DNA of 64,000 bases from Verrucomicrobiales bacterium (GCA_016795385.1 JAEUHI010000085.1:124001-188000); one strand, 5' to 3'; shown: positions 53,249 through 62,964, counted from the first letter of the stretch. The notes: generated by a model not told the origin, from the letters alone. Numbers and translations: made by a program.

Positions 53249-53362
53249 GGGAACAGGTCACCCCTCGGCAATCTCGTCGGCGATCTTCCTCCAACCTCCA
53301 AACCCCTTGCCTGGCAATGCCCGGCAGCGGCGTTGCTGTTCGGGGCAAAGTGACCTGTCCCC
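53249..53362. repeat. Inverted ACCTGTCCC elements
   Basis: GGGAACAGGTCACC (from 53249) and GTGACCTGTCCCC (ending 53362) are inverted with one mismatch, bounding about 110 bp next to the priA stop. The ACCTGTCCC core also occurs at 40711 and 41865. It resembles a small RAYT-associated or MITE-like unit. Confidence 0.5.
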
Positions 53363-53385
53363 GTGGCTCATTATCGATTCAGCGA

Positions 53386-55632
53386 TCACCCCATCGAATA
53401 AGGATCAATATCCACGGTGACAACCACATCCTCGGGAAAAGTCAGGTCCTTCATCGTCTCCCGGATGTGTCTCGCGAGGAGGCGGGCGCCGGGCGACTTC
53501 AGGACGATCTGGAAACGCCATTGATCGTGCGATTTCACGAGGGGCGAGGGCAGCGGTTCGGTCAGGGTAACGCCCTCGGGCAGCCTCCGTTTCAGCCGGG
53601 CGTGGAGGGTCTTCAGCGAAAACTCGGCGCGCTCCTGATGCACCGATCGCGAGGTGATGAGGGCCAGGTGGGCGAAGGGCGGGTGGAGGAAATTCCGCCG
53701 CATCCCGAGCTCGTACTCCGCGAAGCCCTCGAAGTCGTGGTGACGGGCGAACTGGATCGAGGGATGGTGCGGCGTGTAGGTCTGCACGACGACCTCGCCC
53801 TCGAGCTCGCCGCGTCCCGCCCGTCCCGCGACCTGGGTGAGGAGCTGGAAGGTGCGCTCTCCCGCCCGGATGTCGGGGATGTGGAGACCGACATCGGCAT
53901 TGAGCACCCCGACGAGGGTGACGTTGGGAAAGTCGAGTCCCTTCGCGATCATCTGGGTGCCGAGGAGGATGTCGATCTTCTTCGCGCGGAAGGCATTGAG
54001 GGTGTCGCGCAGTTCGTTCTTCTTGCGCATCGAATCCGTGTCGACACGGCAGATCTTCGCCTCGGTGAAGACCTGGCGGAGGATTTCCTCGACCCGCTCG
54101 GTGCCGTAGCCGGCGTTGACGATCGAGCGTCCCGAGCACTCGGGACATTGCCGCGGCGGGAGCTGCGAGAAACCGCAGATGTGGCAGATGAGGCGGTCTT
54201 CCTTGCGGTGGACGGTGAGGGTGGTGCTGCAATGGCGGCAGTTCGCGACGTAGCCGCACTCGGGGCAGAGGATGTTCCGGGCGAAACCGCGCCGGTTCAG
54301 GAAGAGGATCGTCTGCTGGCCTTTCGCGAGCCGGTCCTCCATCGCGACGCGGAGTTTGGTGGAAAGGATCGTCGGTCCCGACTGGCTCTTGCGGCCCTCG
54401 TTGCGCATGTCGATGATGCGGATGAGCGGCAGCTTGCGGTCGTCGATGCGGAGGCGCATCGTCGCGAGTTCGTATTTCCCCTCCCTGACATTGTTCCAGG
54501 TCTCGAGCGAGGGCGTTGCGCTGCCGAGGACGACGGGACAGCCTTCGAGATGGCCGCGCACCACCGCGATGTCGCGTGCCTGATAACGCGGCACGGTATC
54601 CTGCTTGTAGGAGTTCTCGTGTTCCTCGTCGACGACGATGAGCCCGAGATTTTCGATCGGGGAAAAGATGGCGCTGCGCGCGCCGATGACGATGCGCGCC
54701 TTCTGGTCGAGCACCTTGCGCCATTCGTCGTGCCGCTCGCCTTCGGAGAGATTGCTGTGGAGGATGGCGACGCGGTCCTTGATCTTCGCGAAGCGCTGTT
54801 TGAAGCGGTCGGCCGTCTGCGGGGTCAGGGCAATCTCGGGCACGAGGACGATGGCCCCCTTCCCCGCCTCGATGGCGTGTTGGATGGCCTGGAGATAGAC
54901 CTCCGTCTTGCCGCTGCCGGTGACGCCGTAAAGGAGAATCGGGCGCGTCTTTTCACCCCGCTCGAGTCGCTCCGCCGAGGCCCGGATCTGGGCGAGCACG
55001 GCGGCCTGCTCGTCATTAAGCACGAGCGGCGCCGACTCGACATAATCGACCGACTCGAGCGGATCCCGCGTCACAATGCGGTCGACGACACGCACGAGAC
55101 CCCGCTCCTCCAGCGCCTTCACGGCGGTGCGGGGAATGCCGAGGTCGCCGGTCAGTTCGGCCAGGCCCGTCGTGCCGCGCATCGAGAGCAGGGAGAGCGC
55201 CTCCTTTTGCTTCGCCTGTCGCGCGCCGAAGCCGGCGAGGAGCGACTCATCGACCGTCGCGAGCAGCTCCACCGCCTTTTCCTTCTTCCGCTTCTCCTCC
55301 TCCCCGCGTGAAGGTTTCGGCAACATCGTGCGGATCACCGTCTCGATCGGGGCGAGGTAAAAGGTCGCGATCCACTCCGCGAGTTTCATCAGGCCCGGCG
55401 TGAGAAAGGCATCGTCGGAGACCGTGCCGAGGATGGGCTTGAGCTGGTAGCGCAGTCCCTCCGTCTCGACCCACTCGACCTCGGTGACGGTGCCGATGGC
55501 GCTGCGGTTGCGCAGGGGCACGCGCACCCGTTGCCCGGGCGAGACCTCGACCGTTTCGGGCGCGAGGTAGGAGAAGGTCAGGTCGCTCGTCGCACCGTCG
55601 ATGAGGACTTTGACTGCCCGCTCTTTCGCCAT
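53386..55632 (-). CDS. priA: Primosomal replication protein N' (replication restart helicase)
   Basis: 748 aa. The N-terminal 3'-binding region is VKVLIDGATSDLTFSYLAP. Helicase Walker A is VTGSGKTEVYL; DEEH box VVDEEHENSYKQ; zinc-binding Cys set CPECGYVANCRHC and CHICGF, CPECSG. The C-terminal domain has LLTQVAGRAGRG. It restarts stalled forks through DnaB loading. Last gene of the STAS-to-priA run, 28 bp after dnaJ. Confidence 0.96.
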   Translation of the reverse strand: MAKERAVKVLIDGATSDLTFSYLAPETVEVSPGQRVRVPLRNRSAIGTVTEVEWVETEGLRYQLKPILGTVSDDAFLTPGLMKLAEWIATFYLAPIETVIRTMLPKPSRGEEEKRKKEKAVELLATVDESLLAGFGARQAKQKEALSLLSMRGTTGLAELTGDLGIPRTAVKALEERGLVRVVDRIVTRDPLESVDYVESAPLVLNDEQAAVLAQIRASAERLERGEKTRPILLYGVTGSGKTEVYLQAIQHAIEAGKGAIVLVPEIALTPQTADRFKQRFAKIKDRVAILHSNLSEGERHDEWRKVLDQKARIVIGARSAIFSPIENLGLIVVDEEHENSYKQDTVPRYQARDIAVVRGHLEGCPVVLGSATPSLETWNNVREGKYELATMRLRIDDRKLPLIRIIDMRNEGRKSQSGPTILSTKLRVAMEDRLAKGQQTILFLNRRGFARNILCPECGYVANCRHCSTTLTVHRKEDRLICHICGFSQLPPRQCPECSGRSIVNAGYGTERVEEILRQVFTEAKICRVDTDSMRKKNELRDTLNAFRAKKIDILLGTQMIAKGLDFPNVTLVGVLNADVGLHIPDIRAGERTFQLLTQVAGRAGRGELEGEVVVQTYTPHHPSIQFARHHDFEGFAEYELGMRRNFLHPPFAHLALITSRSVHQERAEFSLKTLHARLKRRLPEGVTLTEPLPSPLVKSHDQWRFQIVLKSPGARLLARHIRETMKDLTFPEDVVVTVDIDPYSMG

Positions 55633-55660
55633 GATCCCTCCTCGACGGTCACCCGCGGAC

Positions 55661-56812
55661 TCAGCCGGTGAAGAAACGCTTCGCTTTCTCGAAGAAGCTC
55701 TCGCCGACGGGGTGATTCTTGTCGGTGACGGTCCCGGCGAATTCGTGGAGGAGGCGCTCCTGATCCTTCGTGAGTTTCACCGGCACCTCGACCTGCACGT
55801 TCACGAGGAGATCGCCCTTGCGACCGGTCTGGAGGTCCGGAATGCCTTTTTCCCGGAGGCGGAAGGAAGTGTTCGTCTGCGTGCCGGGCGCGATCTTCAC
55901 CGAGGCCTGGCCTTTCAAGGTCGGCACGGTGAGCTCGCCCCCGAGGGCGGCGAGAGTGAAGGGCAGCGGCACCTCGCAGTAGAGATCGGAGCCATCGCGC
56001 TCGAAGACTTCGTGCTCCTTGATGTGCACCACGACATAAAGATCGCCGGGAGTGCCGCCCTGCTGTCCCGCATCGCCGTGTCCGACCGAGCGGAGTCGAC
56101 CGCCATCGATCATGCCCGCGGGAATTTTCAATTTGATCCGGCTGCTGCCTTTGACGCGGCCTTCGCCGGAGCAATCACGGCAGGGATTCGTGATCGACTC
56201 GCCGACGCCCCCGCAGGAGGGACAGGGCTGCTGCACCTGGAAAAAGCCGCGGCTCGTGATGACCTGGCCCACGCCACCGCAGGTCGAGCAGGTCCGCACA
56301 TCGGCGCGGCCGCCCTGGGCTCCGGTGCCGGTGCAGGTCTCGCAGGAAACGAGTCGCTCGATCTTCAACTCTTTCTCGACCCCATCGGCGGCCTCCTCGA
56401 GCGAGATCTGGAGATCGTAACGCAGGTCCGAGCCCCGCTTGCGGCGTTCGGTGCGTGCGGCGCGGCCTCCGCCGCCGCCGAAAAATTCCTCGAAGATGCT
56501 GCCGCCCCCTCCGCCACCGCCGAAGACCTCGCGGAAAATGTCGAAGGGATCGACGCCGCGTCCGCCGGCCGAGGGACCCGTGCCCTGGCTGAAGGCGCGG
56601 TGGCCGTAGCGGTCGTAGGCGGCCCGTTTTTGTTCGTCGGTGAGGATCTCGTAGGCCTCGCCGATCTCCTTGAATTTGTCCTCCGCCTCCTTGTCATCCG
56701 GATTCTTGTCCGGATGGTACTGCATGGCGAGGCGCCGGTAGGATTTCTTGATCTCGGCGCCCGAGGCATCGCGCGAGACTTCCAGCACTTCGTAGTAGCA
56801 GCGTTTTTCCAT
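55661..56812 (-). CDS. dnaJ: Chaperone protein DnaJ
   Basis: 383 aa. The J domain carries [20 protein letters not shown] with the HPD triad; a G/F-rich region with Gly runs follows; four CxxCxGxG-type zinc repeats begin at CETCTGTG and continue through [16 protein letters not shown] and CRDCSGEG; the substrate-binding C-terminal domain follows. It starts 3 bp after the grpE stop. DnaK is not in this window. Confidence 0.96.
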   Translation of the reverse strand: MEKRCYYEVLEVSRDASGAEIKKSYRRLAMQYHPDKNPDDKEAEDKFKEIGEAYEILTDEQKRAAYDRYGHRAFSQGTGPSAGGRGVDPFDIFREVFGGGGGGGSIFEEFFGGGGGRAARTERRKRGSDLRYDLQISLEEAADGVEKELKIERLVSCETCTGTGAQGGRADVRTCSTCGGVGQVITSRGFFQVQQPCPSCGGVGESITNPCRDCSGEGRVKGSSRIKLKIPAGMIDGGRLRSVGHGDAGQQGGTPGDLYVVVHIKEHEVFERDGSDLYCEVPLPFTLAALGGELTVPTLKGQASVKIAPGTQTNTSFRLREKGIPDLQTGRKGDLLVNVQVEVPVKLTKDQERLLHEFAGTVTDKNHPVGESFFEKAKRFFTG

Positions 56813-56815
56813 GGC

Positions 56816-57403
56816 TCAGGATTCGGTGCCGGGACCCGACGAGACGACGACGTTGGCGGCGCGCAGAAGGCGATCCTTCAAGCGGTAACCGCGGCGCAGG
56901 GTGTAGATGATATGGCCTTCGGGGACTTCGGCGTGCGGCTCCTGCTTCAGGGCCTCGTGCACGTTCGGATCAAAGGCGACGCCGTCCGAGGGGACGATCT
57001 CCACGCCCTGGTCGCCGAGGAAATCCTCGAGCTGTTTGCGGACCATGCCCATGCCCTGGAGGATGATCGAGCCGGTGCCCTCGGCGGATTCGGCGGCCTT
57101 CAAGCCCATCTCGAAATTGTCGATGACGGGCAGCAGTTGCTCGAGGAGACCGCGGTTCGCGTATTGGATGGCCTCGAATTTCTCACGCGCCATGCGCTTG
57201 CGGAAGTTGTCGAGGTCGGCGGTGGCCCGTGCCGCGACATCCTTCCACTTCTCGATTTCGCCGGCGGGATCGGCGTCCGCGGCCGGGGCGGCCGCGTCCG
57301 TGAAATCGACTTCGACGGCGACGGATTCGGGGATCTCGTTCTCTCCCGTTCCGGCACCGGATTCGACCGGATCGGGACCTTCTGGTTCTGTTGGATTTGT
57401 CAT
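56816..57403 (-). CDS. grpE: Nucleotide exchange factor GrpE
   Basis: 195 aa. Acidic disordered N-terminus (to about 60), long helix (about 60-130: VAARATADLDNFRKRMAREKFEAIQ), then beta domain with EVPEGHIIYTLRRGYRLKDRLLRAANVVVS. The GxxxDP-type block reads PSDGVAFDPNVHEAL. GrpE promotes ADP release from DnaK. No CIRCE element was seen upstream. 64 bp after the phosphatase gene. Confidence 0.95.
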   Translation of the reverse strand: MTNPTEPEGPDPVESGAGTGENEIPESVAVEVDFTDAAAPAADADPAGEIEKWKDVAARATADLDNFRKRMAREKFEAIQYANRGLLEQLLPVIDNFEMGLKAAESAEGTGSIILQGMGMVRKQLEDFLGDQGVEIVPSDGVAFDPNVHEALKQEPHAEVPEGHIIYTLRRGYRLKDRLLRAANVVVSSGPGTES

Positions 57404-57467
57404 GCCTGCCTGGAGTCGCGCCGCGGGGCGCCATTTCGCCCCGTGAGACGACGCGGGCCGGGACTAT

Positions 57468-58913
57468 TCACCTTTTCTTGATGGCAATCAAGGTGATGTC
57501 GTCGCTTTGCACGGCTCCGGCGGAAAACCGCCGCAGCTCGGACATGACGGTGTTCACCAGCTCCTGGGCGGGCAATTCGTGGTGCTCCACCAGGACCTCG
57601 CAGAGCCGCTCGATGCCGAATTCGTCACTATCGGGATTCTCTCCTTCGATGATGCCGTCGGTGTAAAGGAGGAGAACATCGCCCGACTCCATCCGGAAGC
57701 GGTAATCTTTCACCGTGCGCTTGAAGACCGGCCCCTCGTCGATCCCGGCGGCGAGGCCGGTGATCTCGACCACCTCGGTGGTGCCCGTCTCCTTGCGGTA
57801 GAGGATGGGCGGCTCGTGTCCCGCGCGCGCCACCGTCACCTCCTTCGAGCCCCGCTCGAGGATGAGGTAAAGAAGGCTCACGAACATGTCTTCGCGGATG
57901 TCGGGAAAGATCGAGTGGTTCACCGAATGCAGGACCGACGCGGGCGAGAGGTTTTCCGGCGCCCGGCTGCGGAGATTCGAGCGGCACATCGCCATGATCA
58001 GGGAAGCCGCGATCCCCTTCCCGCAGACGTCGCCGATGGCGATGCCGTAGCGGTCCTCGTCGACCCTGACATAATCATAATAATCCCCGCTCACATGCCG
58101 GGCCGCCTTGTACTCCGCGGCCACCTCGTAGTCGGAGAGCTCCGGCGCGGACCGCGGCAGGAGCACCCGCTGGATCTCGCTGGCCTGATTCAGCTCGCGC
58201 TCGAAGCGACGTTTTTCCGCCGCATCGGAGTGGGCGATGGCGCTGCCGAGGGCGAAGGCGCTCTGCTCCGCGATGCTGCCGAAGACCTCCTCGTCGTTCC
58301 GGCTGAAATCCTCGCCGCCCTTGCGGGTCACGATCAACACCCCGACAGCCCGCCGGGCGTAGACCAGCGGCGTCGCGATGAGACGCACCCCCGAGATGAA
58401 GCGCGGATTCGGATTGCTGCCGGCGAAAGCCTGGTTCAAGGCCAGATCGGGCACATGGAGCACCCCGCCCTCGCGGAGGACCCGACCGATGAACGACTCC
58501 GCCGGGATGAGCGAGGAAAGCCGGATATAGCTGCGGTATTGGCTCTCCGCATCCGCATCGTTCGTCTCCGCGAGGATCTCCGGAGGCAGCGGCAACACCG
58601 GCGAGGTCCCCGCCGACTGGTAGACCGGGACGAGGCGGTTCGTCTCGAGATCGATCAGGTAGAGGATGCCCGCGTCGCCCTTGATCACATCCGCGACTCC
58701 GTCGACGATATAGCGGTGCAGGTTTCCCGCCGATTGATCGGCCTGGAGCTTTTCCCCGAGGCCGTGGAGGAAGTCGAACATGCGGCGCTCCTCCACCTCG
58801 ATCGCGTCGCGTTCGCGCGCGAGACGGTCGACCGCCTGACGCTGTTTCCACCACATCCACAGGCCGCCGGATATGGCGAGCACGAGGAGGGCGGCATACA
58901 CGACGTGTTCCAT
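57468..58913 (-). CDS. SpoIIE/RsbU-type PP2C phosphatase with GAF domain
   Basis: 481 aa. An N-terminal transmembrane helix (VVYAALLVLAISGGLWMWW), short coiled coil, GAF-like sensor (about 60-225; DAGILYLIDLETNRLVPVYQ), then PP2C-like SpoIIE domain: GDYYDYVRVDEDRYGIAIGDVCGKGIAASL (metal Asp), SLLYLILE, GDVLLLYTDGIIEG. Such phosphatases dephosphorylate anti-anti-sigma factors. The STAS protein 20 bp upstream is its likely substrate. Confidence 0.9.
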   Translation of the reverse strand: MEHVVYAALLVLAISGGLWMWWKQRQAVDRLARERDAIEVEERRMFDFLHGLGEKLQADQSAGNLHRYIVDGVADVIKGDAGILYLIDLETNRLVPVYQSAGTSPVLPLPPEILAETNDADAESQYRSYIRLSSLIPAESFIGRVLREGGVLHVPDLALNQAFAGSNPNPRFISGVRLIATPLVYARRAVGVLIVTRKGGEDFSRNDEEVFGSIAEQSAFALGSAIAHSDAAEKRRFERELNQASEIQRVLLPRSAPELSDYEVAAEYKAARHVSGDYYDYVRVDEDRYGIAIGDVCGKGIAASLIMAMCRSNLRSRAPENLSPASVLHSVNHSIFPDIREDMFVSLLYLILERGSKEVTVARAGHEPPILYRKETGTTEVVEITGLAAGIDEGPVFKRTVKDYRFRMESGDVLLLYTDGIIEGENPDSDEFGIERLCEVLVEHHELPAQELVNTVMSELRRFSAGAVQSDDITLIAIKKR

Positions 58914-58933
58914 GGGATGCCGCGGAGGAAGGG

Positions 58934-59473
58934 TTATTTATCCGCCGTCTGGGCCTCGAGTTCCTGTCGGAGAAACTCCACCACGTCACAAAAACGGCCG
59001 CGGTTTTCCTCGTTCGCGGCGATGAGGGCCTCATGGGCATCGAGGACGAATTCGGCGTGCTCGACCCGGTCGATCGGTCCACAGCAGGGCGGCTTGGCGA
59101 GGTTCTCCGCCACCAGTTCCCGCTCGCGCAGCCAGCGCGTGCCCTCGAGGTCGATGCCGATGCGGTCGTCGAGCCCCAGCTTGCGGATCGACTTCGCATT
59201 CCGCTCGCCCGGATTGATCACATCGACGACGCCGGCGGGATCTTCCGAAGCGACACGCGTGGCGAGTCGGTAGAGCATCCCGATGAAGGTCGAGTCGATC
59301 CCGCGGCAATCGCCGAGATCGATCACGAACCGTCGCCAGCCCTTCTCAAAGCGACCGGAGAGGAACTCCTTGATACAGGCGGCGTTCTCGTGGTTCGCCG
59401 ACCCGCTCACTCTCACCCAGGCCACCGAGCCCAGGCATCCGACTCGAATGGATTCTTCCGCACTCACGAACAA
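58934..59473 (-). CDS. STAS-domain anti-anti-sigma-type protein
   Basis: 179 aa. The STAS core RRFVIDLGDCRGIDSTFIGMLYRLA contains the D-S-T phosphorylation site typical of SpoIIAA/RsbV. A C-terminal extension of about 70 residues has CCGPIDRVEHAEFVLDAHEAL. First gene of the cluster and overlapping partner with the phosphatase; a cognate anti-sigma kinase is not visible. Confidence 0.9.
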   Translation of the reverse strand: MFVSAEESIRVGCLGSVAWVRVSGSANHENAACIKEFLSGRFEKGWRRFVIDLGDCRGIDSTFIGMLYRLATRVASEDPAGVVDVINPGERNAKSIRKLGLDDRIGIDLEGTRWLRERELVAENLAKPPCCGPIDRVEHAEFVLDAHEALIAANEENRGRFCDVVEFLRQELEAQTADK

Positions 59474-59601
59474 AAGGGTTTACCCCCGCAGCTCTGCTGC
59501 GACCCGGACTGCTCTCGGGGCTTCCGCGCCGGATCGCCCCATGGGACGGCTGCGGATGGGATGTCATCAGTCTGATGGCTCATGCGATCAGCTCGAAAAA
59601 A

Positions 59602-60075
59602 TTACTGCCAGAGGTAGGACTTGTATTCCGCTACGACCGTCCCGTTCTCGACGATGGTGGCACGCCACTGGGTGACCTTGCCGTTCCGGTGATAATCGTC
59701 GCCGATGATGCGGAACTCGGTCGAATTCGTGCGCTTCGGCGCATCGACGACGACTTCCTGCACGTGGGTCTTCAGACCCGTACTGCCCTGCCGGTACTCG
59801 AACCGGACCGTGACGGGAGCGCGCGTCTCCGACTTCCAGAAGATCGTGAAGGTGTTTCCGTAAATCTCGCGCCGTTCGGAGGCCTCCACCGCACCGTAGA
59901 GGTGACGGCGTTGTTCGAACTCGATCATACGGTCTTCCGTTTTGATCATCGGACCCGGCTGCAAATGGTACGGATTGACCTTCGTGATGGCCACGGGCCC
60001 GCCCGAGGGGGTCGTGCATCCGGTGAGGAGTCCGCAGACTCCCAGAAAGAAAATTCTCGTCAATCCCGCTTTCAT
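59602..60075 (-). CDS. Lipoprotein of unknown function
   Basis: 157 aa. Lipobox LLTGC at the end of the signal peptide (MKAGLTRIFFLGVCG). The mature part is beta-rich (FTIFWKSETRAPVTVRFEYRQG; QWRATIVENGTVVAEYKSYLW) and Ig-like in feel. No family recognised. Monocistronic by spacing. Confidence 0.8.
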   Translation of the reverse strand: MKAGLTRIFFLGVCGLLTGCTTPSGGPVAITKVNPYHLQPGPMIKTEDRMIEFEQRRHLYGAVEASERREIYGNTFTIFWKSETRAPVTVRFEYRQGSTGLKTHVQEVVVDAPKRTNSTEFRIIGDDYHRNGKVTQWRATIVENGTVVAEYKSYLWQ

Positions 60076-60187
60076 CCGAGGGTGTGAACCAATAGCTTTC
60101 GCCCGCTTCCCGGGCTTGTCACGCGGAAAGTGGCGAACGTTCCAAGGTTACGCCCGTTTTCGAAAGAGGGAAACTGATTTCGCCTTT

Positions 60188-61024
60188 TCATGCCCCGCCC
60201 TCCGCCGCCTTGACCCGATCCCAGGCCGCATCCATCTCCGCGAGGGAGACCTCGCCCATTCGTTTGCCGCCGGCCCGGATTTCGTCCTCCACCGCTTGGA
60301 AACGCCTCACGAATTTCCGGTTCGCCGCATCGAGAAGGACCTCCGCCTCGTGACCCGACCGACGCGCGAGATTGACCACGGCAAAGAGCAGGTCTCCGAT
60401 CTCTTCCGCGATCTTCGGACCATCGCCCGTCGCCAGCACCGCCGCGACCTCGTCCACCTCTTCGCGCACCTTTTCCAAGACCGGCGCCAGATCCGGCCAA
60501 TCGAAGCCGACCGAGGCCGCCTTTCGCTGGATTTTCGCCGCCGCGAGCAAGGCCGGCTGGCCCTCGTTCGCTTTCCGGATGAGATAACCCTCTTGGGTCC
60601 CCGACCTGACAGGGTCTAATCCCGCGGCCGCCTTTTCCCCCGCCTTGATCGCATCCCATTGCGTCAGCACCGCCTCCGGCGTCTCGGCGGTGGCTTCGCC
60701 GAAGACGTGGGGATGGCGGCGGATCAGCTTTTCACAAATCGCGTTCGCGACATCGCCGATATCGAACCGGCCCGATTCCGATGCGATCTCGGCGTGGAAA
60801 AAGGGCTGCAGGAGGAGGTCGCCGAGCTCGTCGACCAGTTCGTCGCGGTCTCCACCCCGCACCGCCGCGGCCACTTCGTAAGCCTCCTCGAGGAGATGGC
60901 GGACGAGGCTCTCGTGGGTCTGTTCGGCATCCCAGGGACACCCGCCGGGGGCGCGGAGGAGGTGCATGATGCGGCGGAGGCGCTCCAGCGGCGGGAGGTC
61001 GGAGGAAGGGATCTCGTGGGGCAT
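60188..61024 (-). CDS. mazG: Nucleoside triphosphate pyrophosphohydrolase MazG
   Basis: 278 aa. Two MazG domains: HLLEEAYEVAAAVRGGDRDELVDELGDLLLQ and VREEVDEVAAVLATGDGPKIAEEIGDLLFAVVNLAR, with E-x-x-E-x-12-28-E-x-x-D metal sites. The linker is GYLIRKANEGQPALLAAAKIQRKAASVGFDW, a MazG signature. It hydrolyses NTPs to NMPs, house-cleaning damaged pools. ATG at 61024 preferred over a TTG seven codons earlier. Confidence 0.95.
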   Translation of the reverse strand: MPHEIPSSDLPPLERLRRIMHLLRAPGGCPWDAEQTHESLVRHLLEEAYEVAAAVRGGDRDELVDELGDLLLQPFFHAEIASESGRFDIGDVANAICEKLIRRHPHVFGEATAETPEAVLTQWDAIKAGEKAAAGLDPVRSGTQEGYLIRKANEGQPALLAAAKIQRKAASVGFDWPDLAPVLEKVREEVDEVAAVLATGDGPKIAEEIGDLLFAVVNLARRSGHEAEVLLDAANRKFVRRFQAVEDEIRAGGKRMGEVSLAEMDAAWDRVKAAEGGA

Positions 61025-61082
61025 GGTGGTCGGGCGATTGGACAAGTCGCGGTCGTGGCCTTACCTAAACGTGTCATCCCTC

Positions 61083-61829
61083 ATGGCCAAGCACCGATTT
61101 TACCTCCCGGCCGATCGCTGGAATCCCGATTCCCTCGCCCTCGACGGCGAAGAGGCGCACCACTGCCTCGACGTGATGCGCTGCCGCGAGGGGGATCGGA
61201 TCATCGTCTTCAACGGTGCCGGTACCGAGGCGGAGGCCGAAATCACCGCGACCTCCCGGGGCTCGGTCGCTCTCTCCGCCCGTCTCGTTCTCACCACCCC
61301 GCGTCCCTCCGCCGCCATTACCCTCGGCCAGGCCGTGCCAAAGGGGAAAAACATGGATCTCATCATCCAAAAGGCGACCGAGCTCGGCGCCTCGCGGCTC
61401 GTCCCGCTTCTCTCGGAGCGCACCGTGGTGCAGCTCGATGGCGAGGACCTCGAAAAAAAGCGCCAGAAGTGGCAACGCGTCGCGATCGAGGCCTGCAAAC
61501 AATGCGGGCAGAACTGGGTGCCCGAAGTCGCCGCCCCCGTGAAAGTCGAGTCCTTCGTCCGCCAAGTGAGAGATCCCCTTCGTCTCATCGCCGCGATCGG
61601 GCCGGACTCGCGGCCGCTCAAGACGCTCCTCGCCGACCGCGAAGCGGGCGGTGAGACCCTCCCGGACGCGGCCACCGTGATGATCGGCCCCGAAGGTGAC
61701 TTCACGCCCGCCGAGATTTCGACCGCCGTCTCCCACGGCTTCCTCCCCCTTTCCCTCGGCCCCATCATCCTCCGCAGCGAGACCGCCGCGATCTACGCCC
61801 TCAGCATCACCGGGCATGAACTGAGGTGA
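61083..61829 (+). CDS. rsmE: 16S rRNA (uracil1498-N3)-methyltransferase
   Basis: 248 aa. SPOUT methyltransferase: N-terminal PUA-like region with EEAHHCLDVMRCREGDRIIVFNG, then the knotted domain with LGQAVPKGKNMDLIIQKATELG, the AdoMet region MIGPEGDFTPAEI and LGPIILRSETAAIYAL. Methylates U1498 of 16S rRNA (E. coli numbering). Divergent from mazG. The ATG at 61083 was chosen; the open frame before it overlaps mazG. Confidence 0.96.
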   Translation: MAKHRFYLPADRWNPDSLALDGEEAHHCLDVMRCREGDRIIVFNGAGTEAEAEITATSRGSVALSARLVLTTPRPSAAITLGQAVPKGKNMDLIIQKATELGASRLVPLLSERTVVQLDGEDLEKKRQKWQRVAIEACKQCGQNWVPEVAAPVKVESFVRQVRDPLRLIAAIGPDSRPLKTLLADREAGGETLPDAATVMIGPEGDFTPAEISTAVSHGFLPLSLGPIILRSETAAIYALSITGHELR

Positions 61830-61860
61830 AAGGCCGCTCTTCGGCCGCCGTATTGGCTCC

Positions 61861-62856
61861 ATGCGCACCCGCCTCCGCCGCTTCGCCGTCCTCACCGCCG
61901 TCCTCGCGACCGTTGGGTTGGTCGGATTTCTCTGGATCAGCTCTTCTTTCCTCCTCACCCCGAACCGCCACGAACTCGAGCCGCGCCACCACGCCATGCT
62001 CGAGCAGCCCGCCGACTACGGTCTCGCCCTCGAGCGCTTCCGCGTCACCGCCGCCGATGGCATCGGACTCGCCGCGATCCTCGTGACGCGGGCCGATCAG
62101 CCCGGCAAAGCCGAAAAATCGCGCCGCATGGCCGCCCTGCTGGGCCTGACTTTCGATGGACCGGCACCCGCGCCGCGTGGCACGGTCTTTCTCCTCCACG
62201 GACGCAGTGGCAAAAAAGAGGACATGCTCGCCGTCGCCGAGCGATTCGTCGCCGCCGGTTACCGTTGCCTCGTCTACGACGCCCGCTGCCACGGCGAGAG
62301 CGATGGGGAAAACTGCACCTTCGGATACGCCGAAAAGGGAGATTTCCGCACCGTCCTCGACCACACCCTCGCCCGCCTCGAGGCTCGCGGCGAAGACCCC
62401 GGCCAGCTCTGCGCTGTCGGCATCTCCCTCGGGGCGTCCGTCATCCTCCAATCGCTCCCCGACGAGCCCAGGCTCAGCGCTATCGTCGCCGTGGCGCCTT
62501 TCGCGACCTTGCCCGATGTCATCAATCACTCGGCCCGGCGCAACATCTATCGTCACATCCCGCTCTGGCTCATCGCCGGGACGATGCGCACGGGAGGCCT
62601 CCGCGCCGGCTTCGATCCCTTTCAGGTATCGCCCCTGCGCGGCGTCGAGCAATCGACCCGCCCCATTTTCTTCGTCCATGGCGAGCTCGACGAAGTCATC
62701 CCCGTCGAACACACCCGCCGCCTCCACGCCGCCGCGAAAGGCCCCAAGCAGCTCCGCCTCATCCCCGACGGCACCCACGGGAACGTCCTCGCCAAAGGCG
62801 GCGACACCCTCTACCGCGAGATGATCGAATTCTGTCTCGGGGCCGCTGGGAAGTGA
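61861..62856 (+). CDS. Alpha/beta hydrolase, membrane-anchored
   Basis: 331 aa. The N-terminus is hydrophobic (FAVLTAVLATVGLVGFLWI), an anchor or signal. The hydrolase core has VFLLHGRSGKKEDML (oxyanion region), YDARCHGESDGENC, nucleophile VGISLGASV, acid in HGELDEVIP and His in IPDGTHGN. Resembles cephalosporin/serine hydrolases of the abhydrolase_1 type; substrate unknown. 31 bp after rsmE. Confidence 0.88.
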   Translation: MRTRLRRFAVLTAVLATVGLVGFLWISSSFLLTPNRHELEPRHHAMLEQPADYGLALERFRVTAADGIGLAAILVTRADQPGKAEKSRRMAALLGLTFDGPAPAPRGTVFLLHGRSGKKEDMLAVAERFVAAGYRCLVYDARCHGESDGENCTFGYAEKGDFRTVLDHTLARLEARGEDPGQLCAVGISLGASVILQSLPDEPRLSAIVAVAPFATLPDVINHSARRNIYRHIPLWLIAGTMRTGGLRAGFDPFQVSPLRGVEQSTRPIFFVHGELDEVIPVEHTRRLHAAAKGPKQLRLIPDGTHGNVLAKGGDTLYREMIEFCLGAAGK

Positions 62857-62964
62857 GCCACCGCGGAGGGTACGCAAATCAGTCCGGCAATCTGCGAACG
62901 GATTTCCGGCAGGCTGTCTAAGGTCGCAACCGCGCCGCGACCCAGAACCCTGCGGCCATTTCCC

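Noticed and set aside
52864-55311. Very long plus-strand open frame opposite priA (815 codons)
   Set aside because: Antisense shadow of a well-supported gene; Arg/Glu-rich composition follows from high GC at third positions. The same applies at 13473-15176, 16559-17779, 55601-57481 and 61807-63804.
57404-57467. CIRCE heat-shock operator before grpE
   Set aside because: No TTAGCACTC-N9-GAGTGCTAA-like repeat in the 64-bp gap or near it.
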